Below, piece after piece: positions 62,765 to 64,000 of a DNA stretch of 64,000 nucleotides (the first letter of the stretch is position 1; each line of letters starts with the position of its first letter). This stretch comes from Streptomyces sp. V2I9 (GTDB taxonomy: Bacteria; Actinomycetota; Actinomycetes; Streptomycetales; Streptomycetaceae): assembly GCF_030817475.1 (NCBI RefSeq), contig NZ_JAUSZJ010000002.1:186001-250000 (forward strand). The letters run 5' to 3'. The position numbers and the translations under genes are program-made. Below the pieces are notes generated by a model. The model was not told the DNA's origin, did not search any database, and was given only the letters and a program-made list of their open reading frames with translations.

Positions 62765-64000
62765 GGGACGATCCTCGTATCCATGCCGACGGTGGTGCCT
62801 CCGGGACCGGGGGTCAGGGTGATGTGGTCCATGAGCCTACGCATCAGGGGGATGCCGCGTCCGCGTACGGTCGCACATCGCGGGTCGGGCTCCCGCCAGC
62901 TGCCGGCGTCGGCGACCTCGATGTGCAACCGGTCGCCCGTCGCGCGGGCGGTGAGACGGACGGTGCCGTCGGTACCGTCCGCGTAGGCGTGCTCCACAGC
63001 GTTCGCGACCGCCTCGCCGGCGGCTGCCAGCGCGCCCCGGGCGGTGGGTCCGGGGACGTGGCACGCTGCCAGCCAGCGTCGCAGCTCGTCCCGGACGGCC
63101 GCGAGCCGGTCCCGGTCGGCGGCGAAGGACGTCTCCAGGCGGGCGGGGTGGCGGTAGAGCATGAGCGCCACGTCGTCGGTGTATCCGCCGGCGGGGGCGA
63201 GCCGGGACATGAGGTGGTCCGCCAACTGGTCGGGCGGAAGATGCATACCCTGTCGCAGAACCAGGTCGGCCTGGTCGAAGCCGTCGGTGAGGGAGAGGCC
63301 CCGGCGCTCCACCAGCCCATCGGTGCACAGGAGCAGGACGGAGCGGCCGGGGATGACCGCGGCGGCCTCGGGACGCGTCCGGCCGGGCCGCACGGCCAGG
63401 GGAAGCGCTCGTCCCCCTTCGAGGAGAAGGGACGAGCCGTCGGCGCCGCGGAGGATGCCGGGCGGATGCCCGGCGCTGGAGTACCGCAGTTCCCCCGTCG
63501 AGGGATCGAGAACCCCGCAGAAGACGGTGGTGCACATCGCTCCGGGAACGGTCGCGGCGAAGCTGTCCAGAGCCATGAGCGCGCGGGCCGGGCCGAGGTC
63601 CTGGATCAGCAGCGCCCGGCAGGCGCTGCGCAGCTGCCCCATGACGGCGGCGGCCTCCAGCCCTCGGCCGACGCAGTCCCCGACCACGATGCCGATTCGG
63701 CCGTCGGGCAGGGCGAAGGTGTCGTACCAGTCGCCGCCCACCTCCAACGGCCGGCCGGCCGGCTCGTAGCGGACGGCGAATCCGTCGGGGAGGTTCGAGG
63801 GTCCGAGGATCGCTCGCTGCAGGGCGATGGCGGTCTCCCGCTGCTGGTCGATCCGGCGGGCACGGGCCAGCCCCTGGGTGAGGCGGCCGGCCAGCAGCGA
63901 GAGCAGGAGTTCGTCCTCGTCGGTGAAGAAGCGGTGCTCCCCCAGCTCGATCCAGAGGGCGAGAGGCCCGTCCGGATGGTCGATGCGGATGCCCGCTCCG
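62761..64000 (-). CDS. PP2C phosphatase with GAF-like N-terminus and C-terminal HATPase (5' partial)
   Basis: The frame is open to the right edge, so the N-terminus is missing. Visible order: end of a GAF-like sensor ([32 protein letters not shown]), an [18 protein letters not shown] linker, a PPM phosphatase ([36 protein letters not shown]) and a C-terminal HATPase ([30 protein letters not shown]). It should both dephosphorylate and phosphorylate STAS partners; the coupled STAS gene downstream is its natural, but broken, partner. Confidence 0.9.
   Translation of the reverse strand, partial: GAGIRIDHPDGPLALWIELGEHRFFTDEDELLLSLLAGRLTQGLARARRIDQQRETAIALQRAILGPSNLPDGFAVRYEPAGRPLEVGGDWYDTFALPDGRIGIVVGDCVGRGLEAAAVMGQLRSACRALLIQDLGPARALMALDSFAATVPGAMCTTVFCGVLDPSTGELRYSSAGHPPGILRGADGSSLLLEGGRALPLAVRPGRTRPEAAAVIPGRSVLLLCTDGLVERRGLSLTDGFDQADLVLRQGMHLPPDQLADHLMSRLAPAGGYTDDVALMLYRHPARLETSFAADRDRLAAVRDELRRWLAACHVPGPTARGALAAAGEAVANAVEHAYADGTDGTVRLTARATGDRLHIEVADAGSWREPDPRCATVRGRGIPLMRRLMDHITLTPGPGGTTVGMDTRIVP

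Overview
The window is very GC-rich and its genes show the strong G/C third-position bias of an actinomycete. A WhiB-family regulator, an RppA-type type III polyketide synthase with a P450, a SigB/SigF-family sigma factor, paired DUF5753/ATP-binding regulators, DUF574-type methyltransferases, GTG/TTG starts and many 4-bp ATGA/GTGA gene overlaps all point to Streptomyces. It reads as chromosomal accessory DNA, with small conserved operons between several decayed genes. No rRNA, tRNA or CRISPR array was recognised.

Layout. 0-5.1 kb: end of a NACHT/STAND ATPase with membrane helices, two secreted hydrolases, then fragments of a dehydrogenase operon. 5.1-7.4 kb: GNAT acetyltransferase and a stress sigma factor. 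7.6-11.5 kb: metY-metX plus a translationally coupled Tat-exported molybdenum oxidoreductase. 11.5-16.75 kb: cobamide salvage, with a CbiZ-like amidohydrolase and a BtuFCD-type importer behind a cobalamin riboswitch; a PRC-barrel/DUF2382 stress protein lies between. 16.9-23.0 kb: an unassigned fatty-acid-like cluster (KAS III, two KAS II, ACP, acyl-CoA-oxidase-like flavoprotein), followed by a PfkB kinase, an MFS exporter and its ArsR-type regulator. 26.3-36.3 kb: binding protein, metalloprotease, TetR/alcohol dehydrogenase pair with a clear double operator, BrkB-like protein, cupin, subtilase, RppA plus P450, and an EF-hand protein.

36.5-44.6 kb: N-terminally truncated thioesterase, TAP-type peptidase, small hypothetical gene, regulators (HATPase, WhiB, PP2C/SpoIIE phosphatase, XRE/DUF5753 with divergent HATPase) and RNase HI. 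44.8-55.5 kb: ABC exporter behind a MerR/SoxR-like promoter, methyltransferases, carbonic anhydrase plus SulP transporter, a small heat-shock locus (DUF2267, Hsp20, Hsp18-type regulator), and an alpha/beta hydrolase that appears to have lost its catalytic serine. 55.6-64 kb: an MFS gene with an in-frame stop, a ceramidase, an anti-sigma-type HATPase, a MITE abutting an IS5-family element with a -1 frameshift transposase, a chitinase relic, two frameshifted STAS genes, and a PP2C/HATPase phosphatase running off the right edge.

Two themes recur. One is sigma-factor partner-switching parts: a sigma factor, four HATPase modules, two phosphatases and two broken anti-anti-sigma factors. The other is unusually frequent small-scale gene decay, by nonsense, single-base indel, catalytic-residue loss or end truncation, next to intact operons.
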